DNA of 64,000 nt from Limnohabitans sp. G3-2 (GCF_002778275.1 NZ_NESG01000001.1:124001-188000), one strand, 5' to 3'; shown: positions 36,759 through 46,307, counted from the stretch's first letter. Notes: generated by a model from the sequence alone, not told the origin. Numbers and translations are program-made.

Positions 36759-37763
36759 ATGCGTATTTTGATCACCGGCGGTGCCGGATTTTTGGGCGCA
36801 CGTCTGGCCCGCGAAATTTTGAAGCGAGGTCAACTCCATGGCCAAAGCGTGCGCGAACTGGTCATTGCCGACCTGTTCCCTGCCCCCGCTGACCTGCTGG
36901 CCGACCCCCGCGTCAAGGGCCACGCAGGCCCCATGCTGGCGCAAGGCGACTTGTTCAAGAGCGGTTTTGATGGCGTGTTCCACCTGGCGTCTGCCGTGTC
37001 GGGCGAGTGCGAGTTGGACTTTGATTTGGGTCTGCGCTCCAACGTCGACAGCTCGCGCTTGCTGCTCGACAGCATCCGGGCTTCGGGCAAAGCGTCGCGC
37101 CTGGTGTTTGCCAGCTCGGTCGCCGTGTTCGGCCCCGACGCGGCCAACCCCATGCCAGCCCTGGTGGCCGACACCACCTTGCCCACGCCCCAAACATCTT
37201 ATGGCACACACAAGCTGATGATCGAGTACATGGTGGCCGACTACACCCGCAAGGGTTACATCGACGGCCGCGCCGCCCGCCTGATGACGGTGGCCGTGCG
37301 CCCCGGCAAACCCAATGGCGCAGCGTCCTCTTTCTTCAGCGGCATCATCCGCGAGCCTTTGGCGGGCACGGCCACCACCTGCCCGGTCGATGCCCATGTG
37401 TCGCACCCCATCTCTTCGCCCGGCAACACCGTGCATGGCTTGATCACCGTGTTCGAGGCCAGCCGCGAAGCCTTTGGCGGCCGCATGGCGCTGAATCTGC
37501 CGGGACTGAATGTGAAGGTCAGCGACATGCTGGCCGCCCTTGAAAAAGTGGCGGGGCCTGCTGTGCGTGCGCGTGTGAGTTTTGCCAAAGACGAGCGCAT
37601 CGCGGCCATCGTGGACAACTGGGCCAAGGGCTGCACCTTTGAGCGGGCCCACGCCCTGGGTTTGCGTGCCGATGACAGCTACGAGGCCATCATTGCGCAG
37701 TACATCGAGGACTGCAAAACCCGCCCGGGCTACCCGGCCGAGGCTTTGAACGGTTTGAAGTGA
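36759..37763 (+). CDS. NAD-dependent sugar-acid dehydrogenase, DenD (D-erythronate dehydrogenase) like
   Basis: 334 residues from MRILITGGAGFLGARLAREIL, an extended SDR with TGGAGFLG cofactor motif and catalytic Tyr-Lys in TSYGTHKLMIEYM. Further FASSVAVFGPDA and AVRPGKPNGAASSFFSGIIREPL match the D-erythronate 2-dehydrogenase (DenD) group. In erythronate catabolism DenD works with OtnK/OtnC-type enzymes, which are not visible here, so a role on a related C4-C6 sugar acid in this operon is also possible. It is followed by a terminator. Confidence 0.8.
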   Translation: MRILITGGAGFLGARLAREILKRGQLHGQSVRELVIADLFPAPADLLADPRVKGHAGPMLAQGDLFKSGFDGVFHLASAVSGECELDFDLGLRSNVDSSRLLLDSIRASGKASRLVFASSVAVFGPDAANPMPALVADTTLPTPQTSYGTHKLMIEYMVADYTRKGYIDGRAARLMTVAVRPGKPNGAASSFFSGIIREPLAGTATTCPVDAHVSHPISSPGNTVHGLITVFEASREAFGGRMALNLPGLNVKVSDMLAALEKVAGPAVRARVSFAKDERIAAIVDNWAKGCTFERAHALGLRADDSYEAIIAQYIEDCKTRPGYPAEALNGLK

Positions 37764-37770
37764 TCTCCCC

Positions 37771-37809
37771 AAAAGGCCGCCATGCAACTGCTGCGTGGCG
37801 GCCTTTTTT
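37771..37809. terminator. Bidirectional terminator between convergent genes
   Basis: Stem AAAAGGCCGCCA / TGGCGGCCTTTT with a 13-base loop and A- and T-runs on both sides, serving the denD-like gene (plus) and the PLP enzyme gene (minus). Confidence 0.85.
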
Positions 37810-37831
37810 CGTTGGATCCAGGCTTGAAGAT

Positions 37832-39127
37832 TCAAAAATGCGTGCTGATCGCTCCGCTGATGCGGCCATCGTCTTCGATGACGGCCATCCAGCGCCATTT
37901 GTCAAACGTGGTGCAGGGATGAGAAATGCCCAGGGCCACGCGGTCACCCACTTGCGGCCAGACGCCTTCGGCGTCAAACACCATGTGCGCATGCTGATCG
38001 CTCAAAGCCTGGACTTTCCACGACCCGGGCGTGGCCTGCATGGCCCCCTCGCCGCTTTGCCCACGCGCTGCCCAGCGCACCGGCATGGGCATGCACTGGT
38101 CAAACGACAGGTCGCGCCGACCCGCACTCAAAATCGCCAGCCCAGGCTCGGGCACCGACTGCACCTGGGCCCAGACCTCCAGCGCGGGCTGCAGCGACGC
38201 GCTCAAGCCCTCACGCGCCTCCACCAGCTTCAGGTATCGGGCGTAGTTCCAGTGGTCGTGCGTGACATAGCAACCCGAGCGCAACACCCCTTGCACCGGT
38301 CGGCTTTGGACCTGCAGCTTGAGCATGGGGATCACCAAATCGAACACGGCCGAGCCACCCGCAGACAACAAGACCTGCTCGTCGCCCCACAGCTGCTGGG
38401 CATCGATGTGCTGCACCAAAGCCTGCACGCTGCGCACCAGGGCGCTGACGGCTTGCATGTCGTGCGCACTGTCGCATCGGCCCAGTCCCCCCTCGTAACA
38501 TTCCACGCCGCCCAAACGCACCACCGGCGATGCGGCCATGGCCTGCGCCAAAGTCAAAGCCTGTTCGTGGGTGCGGCAGCCGGTGCGGTAGCCCGCAATG
38601 CCCAGCTCCAGCAGCACGTCCCAGCGCCGGGCCTTGTTGCGCCGTGCGCCCCAATCGGTCAGTGCGGCGAGCTGCGCCAGCGAGTCGACCAAAAACCAAA
38701 CACGCGCTTGCGGGTGCTGGTTCAGCAAAAAATCCAAGCCATCCAGGTCGGCGTCCGACACCAGCTGGTTGGCGATGATGGCGCGTTGCGCACCCGCCGC
38801 CAGACCCACACGCAGCTGGTGCACATGGGCAAACGTCAGACCCCAAGCACCGGCCTGCAGCTGCAGGCGGAACAACTCAGGCGACATGGTGGTCTTGCCG
38901 TGCGGGGCCAGGGCCACGCCTTTGCGCTGCACAAAGTGCTGCATCCAGGCCAGGTTGTGCATGAGCGCCGGGCGGCGCAGCACAGCCACCGGATAAGCCA
39001 ATGCGTCCTCCAGCAAGTGCCAGCCGCGCTGGCCCAGCTCGGACACGGCGCAGGGCTCGGCGCTCAGGGGGTAGCCTTTGCAGCCCGCGTTCAGTTCAAA
39101 ATCGCTGTCAGTGCCTGCTGTCCACAT
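37832..39127 (-). CDS. PLP-dependent amino acid deaminase/D-threonine aldolase-like protein
   Basis: 431 residues from MWTAGTDSDFELNAGCKGYP; the ATG follows GGAG by 9 bases, and a TTG five codons earlier is less likely. An alanine-racemase-type barrel is indicated by the PLP Lys in LAPHGKTTMSPELF, and the C-terminal domain contains SHPCTTFDKW with the His/Cys pair seen in D-serine dehydratase and D-threonine aldolase. Such proteins act on D-hydroxy amino acids. It is divergent from the keto-deoxy-sugar kinase genes; a direct link to sugar-acid breakdown is not obvious. Confidence 0.8.
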   Translation of the reverse strand: MWTAGTDSDFELNAGCKGYPLSAEPCAVSELGQRGWHLLEDALAYPVAVLRRPALMHNLAWMQHFVQRKGVALAPHGKTTMSPELFRLQLQAGAWGLTFAHVHQLRVGLAAGAQRAIIANQLVSDADLDGLDFLLNQHPQARVWFLVDSLAQLAALTDWGARRNKARRWDVLLELGIAGYRTGCRTHEQALTLAQAMAASPVVRLGGVECYEGGLGRCDSAHDMQAVSALVRSVQALVQHIDAQQLWGDEQVLLSAGGSAVFDLVIPMLKLQVQSRPVQGVLRSGCYVTHDHWNYARYLKLVEAREGLSASLQPALEVWAQVQSVPEPGLAILSAGRRDLSFDQCMPMPVRWAARGQSGEGAMQATPGSWKVQALSDQHAHMVFDAEGVWPQVGDRVALGISHPCTTFDKWRWMAVIEDDGRISGAISTHF

Positions 39128-39225
39128 CTTGATCGTCTCCAAAATTTCGCCCCTGGCGATGCCCCTATGCCGATGATTCTCCCACCTCCCATTCGCTCCA
39201 GCCGCCTTCTTTCCAGCCGCCTTTG

Positions 39226-40203
39226 ATGGACATGACCCACATCCCCAAAACCCTGGACATCGTGGCGCTGGGCGAAGCCATGGTCGAGTTCAACCAACGG
39301 CCCCATGCACATGCCGACGACGCCCCGCTCTACCTGCAAGGCTTTGGAGGCGACACCAGCAACGCCGCCATTGCCGCTGCCCGCGCAGGGGCGCAAGTGG
39401 CCTACCTGACGCGCTTGGGGCAAGACCGCTGGGGCGATCAACTGATGGCCCTGTGGCAGCGCGAAAACGTGGGCACCCAAGGCGTGCTGCGCGAACACCC
39501 CGCCCCGACCGGCATGTACTTTGTGAGCCACGATGCGCAAGGTCACCACTTCAGCTATGCCCGCGCCGGTTCGGCCGCCAGCCGCATGCAGCCGCAAGAC
39601 CTGACGCATTGGGGCGACGCCATCGCCCACAGCCAATGGTTGCACCTGTCGGGCATCTCTTTGGCTCTATCCGCCTCGGCCTGCGACACAGCGCTCGCGG
39701 CCATGGCGCATGCCCGCCGCAGCGGCACACGGGTGGCGCTCGACTCCAACCTGCGTTTGTCGCTGTGGCCCCTGGCCCGGGCGCAGGCCTGCATTCGCCA
39801 TGCCGTGGGTTTGTGCGATCTGTTTTTGCCCAGCATGGAAGACATGACCGCGCTCACGGGCCTGAGCCAAGCCGCCGACATCATCGCCTGGAGCCATGCC
39901 CAAGGCGCGGCGCAAGTGGTGCTCAAACTGGGCAGCGACGGGGCGCTGGTCAGTGACGGCCACGTGCAACGCGAGGTGGCAGGCCATAGGGTCACGGCCA
40001 TCGACGCCACGGGTGCGGGCGACTGTTTTGCAGGCAATTTGTTGGCGCGTTTGTCGGCTGGCGACGACCTGTGGGCCGCCACCGCTTATGCCAACGCCGC
40101 CGCATCTCTTTCGGTGCAGGGCTACGGCGCGGTCGCTCCCTTGCCCAAACCCGACGCCGTATTGAAGGTGTTGAACGCCGCAGCGAAAGGCACCGCCGCA
40201 TGA
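39226..40203 (+). CDS. kdgK: PfkB-family sugar kinase, probably 2-keto-3-deoxygluconate kinase
   Basis: 325 residues from MDMTHIPKTLDIVALGEAMVEF. Signatures: N-terminal GGDTSNAAIAAARAG and the C-terminal DATGAGDCFAGNLLARL with the catalytic Asp. VALDSNLRLSLWP is typical of KDG kinases. It would phosphorylate 2-keto-3-deoxygluconate for cleavage by Eda-type aldolase. The stop overlaps the start of dgoK by 4 bp. Confidence 0.85.
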   Translation: MDMTHIPKTLDIVALGEAMVEFNQRPHAHADDAPLYLQGFGGDTSNAAIAAARAGAQVAYLTRLGQDRWGDQLMALWQRENVGTQGVLREHPAPTGMYFVSHDAQGHHFSYARAGSAASRMQPQDLTHWGDAIAHSQWLHLSGISLALSASACDTALAAMAHARRSGTRVALDSNLRLSLWPLARAQACIRHAVGLCDLFLPSMEDMTALTGLSQAADIIAWSHAQGAAQVVLKLGSDGALVSDGHVQREVAGHRVTAIDATGAGDCFAGNLLARLSAGDDLWAATAYANAAASLSVQGYGAVAPLPKPDAVLKVLNAAAKGTAA

Positions 40204-41099
40204 CCGCCCCAAGACCTTTGATCGCCGTCGACTGGGGTACCTCTTCGCTGCGAGGCGCTCGCTTGGATCCACATGGCCAAGTGATCGAATCGCGAGAATT
40301 CGCAAGCGGCATCCTCACCGTGCCACCCGGCCAGTTTGAAGCCGTGTTCCACGAACGCTTTGGCGACTGGATGCAAGCGCCCGGTGCGCTGTGCCTGATT
40401 TCGGGCATGGCGGGCAGCCGCCAAGGCTGGCAAGAAGCGCCCTACTGCCCTTGCCCGGCTGGCTTTGCCGAGCTGGGCCAACACCTGCTGTGGCTGCAGC
40501 CGCAGCGGATCGCGCTGGTGCCGGGCCTGAGCTTTTTGGCCGCAGACGCCCTCCACACGCCAGATGTCATGCGCGGTGAAGAGGTGCAAATTTTTGGCGC
40601 CCTGCAATCGGCTGGCCGCGACAGCGCCACGCTGGTGCTGCCGGGCACGCACAGCAAATGGGTCCAGGTGCACGGCGGGCGCGTCACACAGTTCCAGACT
40701 TTCATGACCGGCGAAGTGTTTGCCCTGATGAGCCAACACTCGATTTTGGGCAGAACATTGGACCTGAACGGACCCTTTGACGAAGCCGTGTTCTTGCAGG
40801 GCATCGATCAAAGCCTGCAGCCTGGGCGTGTGTTGCACCACCTGTTTTCGGTGCGCACGCTGGGCTTGTTTGAGCGCCTGAGTGCGGCCCAATTGCCCAG
40901 TTATCTCTCGGGCCTGCTGATCGGCGAAGAACTGCGACACCAAGCTGTCGCGAACGGCTCGGGCCCTGTGATCGTGATTGGCAACCCCGCCCTGACCCTG
41001 CGCTACACCCTGGCTTTGCAACACCTGCGCATCCCCTGCCAAAGCCGGGGGGCCGAGGCCACTTGGGCGGGCCTGTTCGCGCTGTCATTGACCTGCTGA
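40200..41099 (+). CDS. dgoK: 2-dehydro-3-deoxygalactonokinase
   Basis: 299 residues from MTAPRPLIAVDWGTSSLRGARL, starting in the ATGA overlap with kdgK. DWGTSSLR phosphate loop, ISGMAGSRQGWQEAPY, LPGTHSKWVQV and TGEVFALM are DgoK signatures of this ASKHA-fold kinase. It phosphorylates 2-keto-3-deoxy-galactonate, whose product goes to the aldolase encoded 44 bp downstream. Confidence 0.93.
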   Translation: MTAPRPLIAVDWGTSSLRGARLDPHGQVIESREFASGILTVPPGQFEAVFHERFGDWMQAPGALCLISGMAGSRQGWQEAPYCPCPAGFAELGQHLLWLQPQRIALVPGLSFLAADALHTPDVMRGEEVQIFGALQSAGRDSATLVLPGTHSKWVQVHGGRVTQFQTFMTGEVFALMSQHSILGRTLDLNGPFDEAVFLQGIDQSLQPGRVLHHLFSVRTLGLFERLSAAQLPSYLSGLLIGEELRHQAVANGSGPVIVIGNPALTLRYTLALQHLRIPCQSRGAEATWAGLFALSLTC

Positions 41100-41143
41100 C
41101 GCGTGAGCGCAGCGAAAACCACACGCCCACCTTCCACTTCACC

Positions 41144-41782
41144 ATGACACTGAACACCCACCCACAACAGGCCTTGGCGCAAGCCCTGGCGCAACTGCCC
41201 TTGATCGCCATCTTGCGCGGTCTCACGCCGGCTGAAGCTCCAGCCATCGGCGATGCCCTGGTGGGCAGCGGCTTTGCCATCATCGAGGTGCCGCTCAACT
41301 CGCCCGAGCCCTTGCACAGCATTGCCGCCCTGTCCAAACGGTTTGCGGGCACGCTGATCGGCGCGGGCACTGTGCTGAACGCGCAGCAAGTCAAAGAGGT
41401 GCACGCTGCAGGCGGGCGCTTGGTGGTCGCCCCCAACTTCAACCCCGCTGTGGTGGCCCAAGCCCTGGCGCTGAACATGGTGGTGTTGCCCGGCGTGGCC
41501 ACGCCCACAGAAGCCTTTGCCGCGCTCGAAGCGGGTGCGCACGGACTCAAACTGTTCCCGGCCGAGATGGTCTCGCCCGCCACGGTGAAAGCGCTTCGGG
41601 CGGTGCTGCCAAAAGCAGCGGCCTTGATGCCGGTGGGGGGCATCACGCCCGACAACATGGCCGCCTACCTGGCCGCCGGGGCCAGCGGCTTTGGTTTGGG
41701 CTCGGCTTTGTACGCGCCGGGAAAATCAGCGCCAGCGGTGCAGCTCCAGGCAGAAGCTTTTGCGCGGGCCTTGAGGGGCTGA
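41144..41782 (+). CDS. dgoA: 2-dehydro-3-deoxy-6-phosphogalactonate aldolase
   Basis: 212 residues from MTLNTHPQQALAQALAQLPL. Class I KDPG/KDPGal aldolase: Glu in IIEVPLNSPEP, GAGTVL, and the Schiff-base Lys in HGLKLFPAEMV. The VPLNSPEP sequence, in place of the ITLRTP form seen in the eda gene at 57.5 kb, marks it as the galactonate-type enzyme. It yields pyruvate and glyceraldehyde 3-phosphate. Last gene of the kinase operon. Confidence 0.92.
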   Translation: MTLNTHPQQALAQALAQLPLIAILRGLTPAEAPAIGDALVGSGFAIIEVPLNSPEPLHSIAALSKRFAGTLIGAGTVLNAQQVKEVHAAGGRLVVAPNFNPAVVAQALALNMVVLPGVATPTEAFAALEAGAHGLKLFPAEMVSPATVKALRAVLPKAAALMPVGGITPDNMAAYLAAGASGFGLGSALYAPGKSAPAVQLQAEAFARALRG

Positions 41783-41806
41783 AAAACGGGCGCTCGCCCG
41801 CAGGCC

Positions 41807-42685
41807 TCAAGCCTTCTCGCCCAACTTGCCGTCCCGAAAGTCCTGCAAGGCCTGGTAGATCTCTTCCTTGGTGTTCATCACAAAGGGGCCGTACTGCACG
41901 ATCGGCTCTTTGAGCGGTTTGCCCGCCACCAATATCAGTTTGGCGTCGGCGCTGGCTTCGATCACCACGCCATCGGCCTGCGCTGTGTTGGCCAAGATGG
42001 CCATGCGCTGCAACGGCACGGCCTGCCCTGCAATGCGCACCTCGCCCCGGTACACGTACACAAAAGCGTTGTGCCCTGCGGGCAGCGTTTGCTCAAAACG
42101 TGCGCCCTCTGGCATGTGCACATCCAGAAACACCGGCTGAGTGATGTCGCGGTTCACTGCGCCATGCACGCCATGGCTGGCGCCCGCAATCACCGTCACG
42201 GCGACCCCTTCAGGCGTCTTCCATTGCGGCAGTTGATCGTTTTGAAAATCGCGGTACCAAGGCGCGTTCATCTTCTCGGAGCTGTGCAGGTTGAGCCACA
42301 GCTGAAAGCCCTCCATCACACCCTCGGCCTGCTGGGGGATTTCGGAGTGGATCACGCCCTGGCCAGCGGTCATCCATTGCACACCGCCGTTTTGCAACAA
42401 GCCTTCATTGCCCGCGCTGTCACGGTGCAGCATGCGCCCGGCGATCATGTAGGTGACGGTTTCAAAACCGCGGTGCGGGTGGTCCGGGAAGCCGGCAATG
42501 TAGTCGCCCGGCTTGTCACTACCAAAGGCGTCCAACATCAAAAACGGGTCGAGCCGGTGCTGCAGGTCTTGGGTGAGGATGCGGCTGAGTTTGACGCCCG
42601 CGCCGTCAGACGTGGCCTGGCCGGTGACCAAACGCTCGACACGGCGCGAGACCGTGACAGGGTACAAAGATTCTTGGTCGCTCAT
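41807..42685 (-). CDS. Pirin family protein
   Basis: 292 residues from MSDQESLYPVTVSRRVERL, chosen over an ATG four codons upstream because GGAG sits 6 bases before it. Double cupin fold; the metal site is seen in FPDHPHRGFETVTYM, with further His and Glu in AGQGVIHSEIP. Bacterial pirins are iron proteins of mostly unknown role, some with quercetinase activity. It is convergent with dgoA and not clearly linked to it. Confidence 0.88.
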   Translation of the reverse strand: MSDQESLYPVTVSRRVERLVTGQATSDGAGVKLSRILTQDLQHRLDPFLMLDAFGSDKPGDYIAGFPDHPHRGFETVTYMIAGRMLHRDSAGNEGLLQNGGVQWMTAGQGVIHSEIPQQAEGVMEGFQLWLNLHSSEKMNAPWYRDFQNDQLPQWKTPEGVAVTVIAGASHGVHGAVNRDITQPVFLDVHMPEGARFEQTLPAGHNAFVYVYRGEVRIAGQAVPLQRMAILANTAQADGVVIEASADAKLILVAGKPLKEPIVQYGPFVMNTKEEIYQALQDFRDGKLGEKA

Positions 42686-42716
42686 TGGGGGCTCCATTCA
42701 ACATCACAAAGGCGGT

Positions 42717-43502
42717 TCAGCTCGGTTTCAAATCACGAAACTGTACATGCTCGGCGCCATCCCAAGCCGGTGGCAATTGGTGTTTGGCTTGCACATAGTG
42801 GTGCGTGTACACCTCCAGATAGGCTTGCAATGTCTGTGCAGCATGGGTCTCGCCCGCCAAGGCCAAACACAGCGAAGCCACCTCGCTGGTACAAAAATGG
42901 TCGTCGCGTTTGGATCGGCGCAGCTTGTAGCGCGAGACCTGCTCTGGGTTCAGACTGAGCACGGGCAGGTGGTTCAGGTAGGGGCTTTTGCGGAACATCT
43001 TGCGCGCTTCGGGCCAGGTGGCGTCGAGCAGGATGAACAGCGGGCGCCGGCCTGCAGGCAAGGTGTCTGTCATGTGCGGCAGCTCGTGCACCACCCGTTC
43101 AGGCGCCACAAACTCGCCGGGGAACACCACAAAGCCCTGCCACTGGGGATCCGCCAGCAGCGTCAGCAAAGCGGGGTCGACCTCGGTGCGGGCCCATCCA
43201 AAGGCGAAGGTGTCTTTCACCACATCGGCGATCAACCAGCCGGTGTTGCTGGGTTTGAGGGGCTCAATGTCGGCCATGAGCAAACACATGCCCGCTTGCG
43301 TGGGCACCTCAGGGCGCAGTGCGCACAGGCAGTGGCTGGGCACCAGGCGGCAGCCGGGGCAGCGTTCGCCTTTGATGCCGCCACGGGCCATGAAGGGTTT
43401 GGCGCTGCGGGCCAGGCGCTCAGCGCGCAGGCGCGAGACGGCGTGGGCTTCTCGCGGCAAAGGCCATGGCGGCGTGCCCGTGGTCTGCTCAATGGACGTC
43501 AT
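42717..43502 (-). CDS. DTW domain protein, probable tRNA-uridine aminocarboxypropyltransferase
   Basis: 261 residues. N-terminal cysteines in ERCPGCRLVPSHCLCALRPE, and the DTW-domain core with FILLDATWPEARKMFRKSPYL. DTW proteins (TapT/DTWD family) transfer the 3-amino-3-carboxypropyl group from SAM to uridine 47 of tRNA. The gene starts 3 bp after the RIO kinase stop, so the two are probably co-transcribed. Confidence 0.88.
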   Translation of the reverse strand: MTSIEQTTGTPPWPLPREAHAVSRLRAERLARSAKPFMARGGIKGERCPGCRLVPSHCLCALRPEVPTQAGMCLLMADIEPLKPSNTGWLIADVVKDTFAFGWARTEVDPALLTLLADPQWQGFVVFPGEFVAPERVVHELPHMTDTLPAGRRPLFILLDATWPEARKMFRKSPYLNHLPVLSLNPEQVSRYKLRRSKRDDHFCTSEVASLCLALAGETHAAQTLQAYLEVYTHHYVQAKHQLPPAWDGAEHVQFRDLKPS

Positions 43503-43505
43503 GGC

Positions 43506-44387
43506 TCAAACAACAGCCGTGGCCATGCGCAAACGGCGGGCCGCTTCTTCATCACGGGCATCGTCAATTTCGCGCAGCACGGCCTGCATGTCCACATCGG
43601 CGGTGGCGCGCTCGAAGCGACCGGTCAGCGCTGTCTCGTTGCCCAGCCACCCGGCTTGGTAGAGGCTCCAGATTTCAGGACCGTACTCGGTCTGCAGCAG
43701 TTCGGGCGCAAACTGGCCGAAGAAATCGCGCAAATTGCCCACATCGCGCAGCAGCATGCGCTGGGCATGGTTGTTGCCTGCTGCGTCCACCGCTTGGGGC
43801 AGGTCGATGATGACGGGTTCGTCCACACCGGGCTGATCGCCCTCACCGGGGATGTGCGCCAACAAAATATTGAACTCGGACAAATCGCCGTGCACCACGC
43901 CCGCGCAGAGCATGCGCACCACTTCGGCGATCAGGGTGGCATGGTGCTGCAAGGCTTGCTCGGGCGTGAAGGCCACATCGTTCAGGCGCGGCGCGGCATC
44001 ACCCTGCGCATCGGTGACCAGCTCCATGAGCAGCACGCCATCCAAAAAGTTGAAAGGTCGGGGCACCCGAACGCCCGCAGCGGCCAAACGGTAAAGGGCA
44101 TCCACCTCAGCGCTTTGCCAGGCGGACTCTTGTTCTTGACGGCCAAATTTGCTGCCCTTGGCCATGGCCCGGGCCGAGCGCGAGTTTTTGACCTTGCGGT
44201 TTTCGGTGTAGTCCACCGCTTGCCGAAAACTGCGCTGTGTGGCTTCTTTGTAAATCTTGGCGCAGCGGGTCTCGTCCCCGCAGCGAACCACGAACACCAT
44301 GGCCTCTTTGCCGCTCATGAGTTGACGCACCACCGTGTCGATCAGCCCCTCTTCGAGCAGGGTTTGCAGCCGGGGCGGTGCCTTCAT
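43506..44387 (-). CDS. RIO-type protein kinase
   Basis: 293 residues from MKAPPRLQTLLEEGLIDTVVR. RIO signatures: a nucleotide loop region SGKEAMVFVVRCGDETRCAKIYKEA with the conserved Lys, the catalytic loop VHGDLSEFNILL, and the metal-binding PVIIDLPQAVD. Bacterial RIO proteins are poorly understood. The start overlaps the end of the VOC gene by 4 bp; the longer frame to 44492 is rejected for that reason. Confidence 0.9.
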   Translation of the reverse strand: MKAPPRLQTLLEEGLIDTVVRQLMSGKEAMVFVVRCGDETRCAKIYKEATQRSFRQAVDYTENRKVKNSRSARAMAKGSKFGRQEQESAWQSAEVDALYRLAAAGVRVPRPFNFLDGVLLMELVTDAQGDAAPRLNDVAFTPEQALQHHATLIAEVVRMLCAGVVHGDLSEFNILLAHIPGEGDQPGVDEPVIIDLPQAVDAAGNNHAQRMLLRDVGNLRDFFGQFAPELLQTEYGPEIWSLYQAGWLGNETALTGRFERATADVDMQAVLREIDDARDEEAARRLRMATAVV

Positions 44388-44761
44388 CCAGGGCGATGCA
44401 AAACGCAGATTTTGTGGCCGTCCGGGTCGCGCAAGTAAGCCAGGTACAGCTTGCCTGCAGCGCCTTCGCGCCAGCCGGGAGGGTCCTCGCAAGTCACACC
44501 ACCATGGGCCAAGCCAGCGGCGTGGAAGGCATCTGCTTGCGCCATCGAAGCCGCTTTGAATCCATAGGTGCTGCCATTGCCCACCGAGGCCGCTTCGCCA
44601 TTGATGGGGGTGGTGATGCCAAAGGAGCCCGTGGGGCTGCGGTAAAAATAGCGCTGGTTGTTGGCCACCCCTGGGGCCAAGCCCAAAGTGCCCAAAACAG
44701 CGTCATAGAATTTCTTAGAGGCTTCGAGGTCTTTCACCCCGACCATGACATGGCTGAACAT
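44384..44761 (-). CDS. VOC (glyoxalase/bleomycin resistance-like) protein
   Basis: 125 residues from MFSHVMVGVKDLEASKKFYD, with AGGAG 8 bases upstream. Typical beta-alpha-beta-beta-beta repeats with LRDPDGHKICVLHRPG at the end. The metal site is only partly conserved, so it could be a lyase, dioxygenase or binding protein. First gene of a minus-strand run with the RIO and DTW genes. Confidence 0.8.
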   Translation of the reverse strand: MFSHVMVGVKDLEASKKFYDAVLGTLGLAPGVANNQRYFYRSPTGSFGITTPINGEAASVGNGSTYGFKAASMAQADAFHAAGLAHGGVTCEDPPGWREGAAGKLYLAYLRDPDGHKICVLHRPG

Positions 44762-44927
44762 TGCGTGCTCCTGTAGTACCCGAGATTGGGCTGTTTGTAC
44801 CTGGGACAATGGTACTTGATGCCCACAGGGCTTGCACCGCATCAGCGGCGCTGTGCGTGACACACGGGAACACGGTCCTGTGGCAGCATGGCTGCCTTGA
44901 AAACGAATCAGCTCAGGAGTCCCTTTC

Positions 44928-45722
44928 ATGCCCACCAACCACCACTTGTCTTTCGGCCTTGAAGGCCGTGTCGTCATCGTCACCGGCGCGGCCAATGGCA
45001 TTGGCGAGGCCTGTGCCCAACGCTTTGCAGCAGAAGGCGCCCATGTGGTGCTGGCCGATGTGAACAGCGAGCGTGGCGCTGCCGTGGCCGCCGAGCTGCG
45101 CAGCGCAGGCCACAGCGCTGGCTTCATGGTCTGCGACGTGTCGCGCAAGTCCGATGTGGACGCCTTGGTGGACCATGTGCTGCAGGCCTTTGGCCGCTTG
45201 GATGTGCTGGTCAACAACGCCGGCATTTTCAAGGCCGCTGATTTTTTGGATGTGACCGAAGAGGACTTCGATGCCGTCATCAACGTGAACATCAAGGGCT
45301 CCTTCTTGATGGGCCAGGCCGCCGCCCGCGCCATGAAAAGCACCGGGGGCGGCGCCATCGTCAACATGAGCTCGGTCAACGGGGTGATGGCCATCCCCAA
45401 CATCGCCAGCTACAACGTGAGCAAGGGTGGCATCAACCAGCTGACGCGGGCCATGGCTTTGGCATTGGCCGACTTTGGCATCCGCGTGAACGCGGTGGCC
45501 CCCGGCACCATTGCCACCGAACTGGCCCGCCAGGCGGTGCTGACCAGCGAGGCGGCGGAAAAGAAAATCATGATGCGCACGCCCATGAAGCGTCTGGGCG
45601 AACCCGACGAAGTCGCCAAAGTGGTGGCGTTTTTGGCCAGCGATGCGGCAAGCTACATCACCGGTGAGATCGTCACCGTGGACGGCGGTCGCATGGCGCT
45701 CAACTACACCGTGCCTGTTTGA
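44928..45722 (+). CDS. Short-chain dehydrogenase/reductase
   Basis: 264 residues. Complete classical SDR: TGAANGIG cofactor motif, NNAG, Ser/Tyr/Lys (NMSSVNGVM ... YNVSKGG) and C-terminal ITGEIVTVDGGRMALN. FabG-like but the genomic context is catabolic, so probably an alcohol or hydroxyacid dehydrogenase. First gene of a four-gene plus-strand operon with a thioesterase, glyoxalase I and a halohydrin-dehalogenase-like protein. Confidence 0.87.
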   Translation: MPTNHHLSFGLEGRVVIVTGAANGIGEACAQRFAAEGAHVVLADVNSERGAAVAAELRSAGHSAGFMVCDVSRKSDVDALVDHVLQAFGRLDVLVNNAGIFKAADFLDVTEEDFDAVINVNIKGSFLMGQAAARAMKSTGGGAIVNMSSVNGVMAIPNIASYNVSKGGINQLTRAMALALADFGIRVNAVAPGTIATELARQAVLTSEAAEKKIMMRTPMKRLGEPDEVAKVVAFLASDAASYITGEIVTVDGGRMALNYTVPV

Positions 45723-45737
45723 AGAAAACCCCAATTC

Positions 45738-46307
45738 GTGAACCCCTCTCCATCTACCTCCTCCCTCCTTGACAGCTGGTTGGCCCAAGAGCGTGTCGTG
45801 CGCCAGCGCCTGGAAGCCGGCGCTGGCCCCGGTGTGGCGCGCCCCGACCAAGTCGCGGGCAAAACTGGCCTCGAAGTCATGCAGGGACTGCTGAGCGGCG
45901 AGCTGCCTTACGCCAGCATCGCCAAAACCTTGGACTTTGTGCTGATCGAGGTCAGTGCAGGCCAAGCCATTTTTCAGGGTGCGCCTGGCCTCAACCACAT
46001 GAACCCGCTGGGCACCGTGCACGGCGGCTGGTTCGCCACCTTGCTCGACTCGGCCCTGGGCTGCGCCGTGCACACCCTGATGCCGCCCGGTCGCGGCTAC
46101 ACCACGGCCGAGCTGAGTGTGAAACTCGTCAAAGCCCTGACCCCCAAAGTGCAGCGCGTGCGGGCCATCGGCCAAGTGGTGCACTGCGGGCGCCAACTGG
46201 CCACCGCCGAAGCGCGACTGGTCGGGCCCGATGGCACCCTGTACGCCCATGCCAGCACCGCTTGCCTGGTTTTTGACATGCCCTCCCCCACTGGAAACAA
46301 ACCATGA
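45738..46307 (+). CDS. PaaI-type hotdog thioesterase
   Basis: 189 residues from a GTG 15 bp after the SDR stop. Hotdog core [22 protein letters not shown] with the catalytic Asp/Gly region, then [14 protein letters not shown], typical of PaaI acyl-CoA thioesterases. The N-terminal 50 residues are extra. Its stop overlaps the gloA start by 4 bp. Confidence 0.83.
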   Translation: MNPSPSTSSLLDSWLAQERVVRQRLEAGAGPGVARPDQVAGKTGLEVMQGLLSGELPYASIAKTLDFVLIEVSAGQAIFQGAPGLNHMNPLGTVHGGWFATLLDSALGCAVHTLMPPGRGYTTAELSVKLVKALTPKVQRVRAIGQVVHCGRQLATAEARLVGPDGTLYAHASTACLVFDMPSPTGNKP

